Shown here: piece after piece, positions 62,794 through 64,000 of the stretch
Numbering within the stretch: the stretch's first letter is position 1
How the letters are laid out: each line of letters starts with the position of its first letter
DNA from: CAVOXO01 sp963700425
GTDB taxonomy: Bacteria > Actinomycetota > Acidimicrobiia > Acidimicrobiales > Microtrichaceae
DNA: 64,000 nucleotides
Assembly: GCA_963700425.1 (NCBI GenBank)
Contig: CAVOXO010000009.1
Coordinates: 20,171 to 84,170 of the forward strand
Direction of reading: 5' to 3'
Program-made: the position numbers and the translations under genes
The notes under the pieces: generated by a model
What the model saw: only the letters and a program-made list of their open reading frames with translations
What the model was told of the DNA's origin: nothing
The model's database searches: none

Positions 62794-63504
62794 ATGGCGC
62801 TGAGTCCACAGACTCATGACTTCCTCGGGGAGTTGCCCGACCAGGCCCGAGCCGCATTCGTGGCCGCCGCCACTCGAAAGCAGTTGCAGCGCGGAGAGGC
62901 CCTTTTCCTCCAGGACGATCCTGCCTGGAACGTTGGCGTGGTGGAGCGCGGCCACGTCAAGCTGTCGGTCGTGGGCTCCGGCGGACGCGTCGATCTCGTG
63001 CGGCTGTGGGGACCCGGAGAGTTGGCGGGTCACGTCGCCGCGATGGACCGCGCCAACCACGTCGGGACGGCGACCGCGGTCGGCAGTGCCGAAGTCCTGG
63101 TCGTGCGAACAGGGGATTTCGAGCGCCTGCTCGAGCAGCACCCGGCGATGTACCCACCGCTCGTGCGCCAACTCACCGGTTGGATCCGTCTCGCCGTGGG
63201 ATCGCAGTCCGACCAGGGAACCGAGCCCATCGTCGTCCGCCTGGCCCGACAGCTCTGCCGGATGGTGGGCCCCGATCGCGACATGGCCGGGTCAACTCCA
63301 GGGAGCCAGGCGCTGCAGGTGCAGCTCACCCAGGAGGAGCTGGCCCAGACGATCGGCAGTTCGCGGGAGTCCACTGCCCGGGTGCTGCGGGAGTGGCGGG
63401 AATTGGGCCTGGTCACGACGAGCCGGCGCCACCTCGAGATCCACCGCATCGATCGCATCTGCGAGATCGCCCTGCAGGGCCACCTGAGCGACACACGTTG
63501 GTGA
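62794..63504 (+). CDS. Crp/Fnr-family transcriptional regulator
   Basis: A 236-residue regulator. The sensor barrel is seen in QLQRGEALFLQDDPAWNVGVVERG and LWGPGELAGHVAAMDRANH; the conserved Arg-Ser/Thr of cAMP-binding members is not evident, so the signal is unknown. The winged helix is QLTQEELAQTIGSSRESTARVL. ATG at 62794 has cggagggtg at a good distance. The frame opens further upstream, with CRTCALRE and GGCRMAL, a cysteine-bearing extension that would start at ATG 62662. Divergent from the secreted gene at 62575. Confidence 0.82.
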   Translation: MALSPQTHDFLGELPDQARAAFVAAATRKQLQRGEALFLQDDPAWNVGVVERGHVKLSVVGSGGRVDLVRLWGPGELAGHVAAMDRANHVGTATAVGSAEVLVVRTGDFERLLEQHPAMYPPLVRQLTGWIRLAVGSQSDQGTEPIVVRLARQLCRMVGPDRDMAGSTPGSQALQVQLTQEELAQTIGSSRESTARVLREWRELGLVTTSRRHLEIHRIDRICEIALQGHLSDTRW

Positions 63505-63896
63505 TCGCGGTGGCCGGGGCTTCTCAGTGGGTTCGTCGAACGGCGGCTCGTCGGTCACGTCGTCCTCGAGCGACTCGGTCGGACCGCTCCGCGACGACTC
63601 GCTCGAAGCATCCAAAGACTCGTTCCCGCCCACCCCGCGATGAAGCCGAGCTGGGCGGCTGATCGCCAACCCGGGTTGACGCGCCAGCCGCCCGTGTCGA
63701 CCAGCACGCCGGCGCTCGGTGCGTAGTCATTCCAACTCAGAGCGGTTCTCGGCCCGGACGGAGCGGCGGAACCAGCCGATCAGGCCGTCGAAGTCGGGTG
63801 CCGGGGGCGGTGCCACGGGCCAGAGTTGGCGTCTGTGGGAGCGCTGTGCTCACAGGTTTCCGCGGTGAGCGTCCCTGAACCCTTGTCAGTTCTGGG
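63505..63896. other. Region of about 390 bases without a clear gene
   Basis: No start with ribosome binding site or family pattern on either strand. A minus-strand open frame reads acidic, Ser/Pro-rich low-complexity sequence (ESLEDDVTDEPPFDE) and runs on into the Crp gene. I do not count it as a gene. Confidence 0.45.
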
Positions 63897-63941
63897 TGGA
63901 ACCCGAGAGGAGAATCGAACTCCTGACCTGCTCATTGCGAG
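63897..63941 (-). other. 3' half of a tRNA gene (possible attachment site)
   Basis: On the minus strand the sequence has a T-arm with stem 63908-63912 pairing perfectly with 63920-63924 and loop TTCGATT, variable loop AGGTC, acceptor strand CTCGGGT, then T-CCA at 63897-63900. The anticodon loop would be CTCGCAA (63935-63941), anticodon CGC. Upstream of it the 5' anticodon strand, D-arm and 5' acceptor are absent. This is the part usually duplicated by integrative elements at their att site. Resemblance to tRNA 3' halves is clear; the amino acid is not certain. Confidence 0.55.
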
Positions 63942-64000
63942 AGGCCGATTGGGCGTCTGTGCTGTGCGGTCCCGTGCAGAATTGCCCGGAATTCTGGGGT

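Noticed and set aside
63892..63970. A complete tRNA at the right edge
   Set aside because: The 5' anticodon strand does not pair (GGCCT against TGAGC) and no D-arm or 5' acceptor can be drawn.

Overview
The window is a high-GC genomic segment of a free-living actinobacterium. Most likely it is a deep branch such as the Acidimicrobiia. The reasons are the gene order (disA-radA, clpC, and ftsH-folE-folP-folB-folK-panC-nadB-nadC-coaX-lysS), mycothiol-type proteins (SigR/RsrA pair, DinB-type mycothiol isomerase), many short lipoproteins, and start codons placed directly behind TANNNT boxes. Taxonomy is inferred from gene content only. Nothing was searched.

Layout. 1-5.4 kb, minus: a truncated calcium-binding subtilisin-like lipoprotein, a lipoprotein, rlmB and a fused ispDF, with overlapping starts and stops. 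5.5-16.4 kb: a Crp-family regulator, disA with a dienelactone-hydrolase-like gene, radA, a ClC channel with an LppM-like lipoprotein, clpC, a polyprenyl diphosphate synthase and an ABC ATPase. 16.4-32.3 kb, minus: one long cofactor and information-processing block, read from high to low coordinates. It holds a zinc metalloprotease, tilS, hpt, ftsH, folE, folP, a phosphatase-like protein, folB, folK, a DUF2520 protein, panC, nadB, a flavin monooxygenase-like gene, nadC, a glycosyltransferase, coaX and lysS. Consecutive genes mostly overlap as GTGA or ATGA, so they are probably translated together. 32.3-33.2 kb: a SigR-like sigma factor and its zinc anti-sigma factor, divergent from an orphan NuoF-like flavoprotein. 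34.6-48 kb: mixed metabolism and envelope genes (pyrE, a MazF/PemK-like protein, an acyltransferase with SGNH domain, glycerol-3-phosphate dehydrogenase, PI-PLC-like lipoprotein, cysteine synthase, a three-module kinase/flippase membrane protein, PAP2 phosphatase). 48-64 kb: accessory DNA with lipoproteins, hydrolases, a TetR-DinB-MBL operon, a receptor Ser/Thr kinase, and a group of secreted or unknown proteins next to a second Crp/Fnr regulator. The 3' half of a tRNA lies at the right edge.

Two features run through the window. First, at least 13 genes that head operons carry a TANNNT box 6-8 nt before the start codon, the arrangement expected for leaderless mRNAs, while genes in the right third mostly use strong Shine-Dalgarno sequences. 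Second, many conserved genes carry one-base frameshifts, densely between 16.9 and 20.1 kb (lysS, coaX, glycosyltransferase, nadC) and singly elsewhere (nadB, DUF2520 gene, folB, folE, sigR). These are more likely consensus errors in the assembly than real gene loss. Coordinates for those genes are given from the true start to the true stop across the frameshifts.
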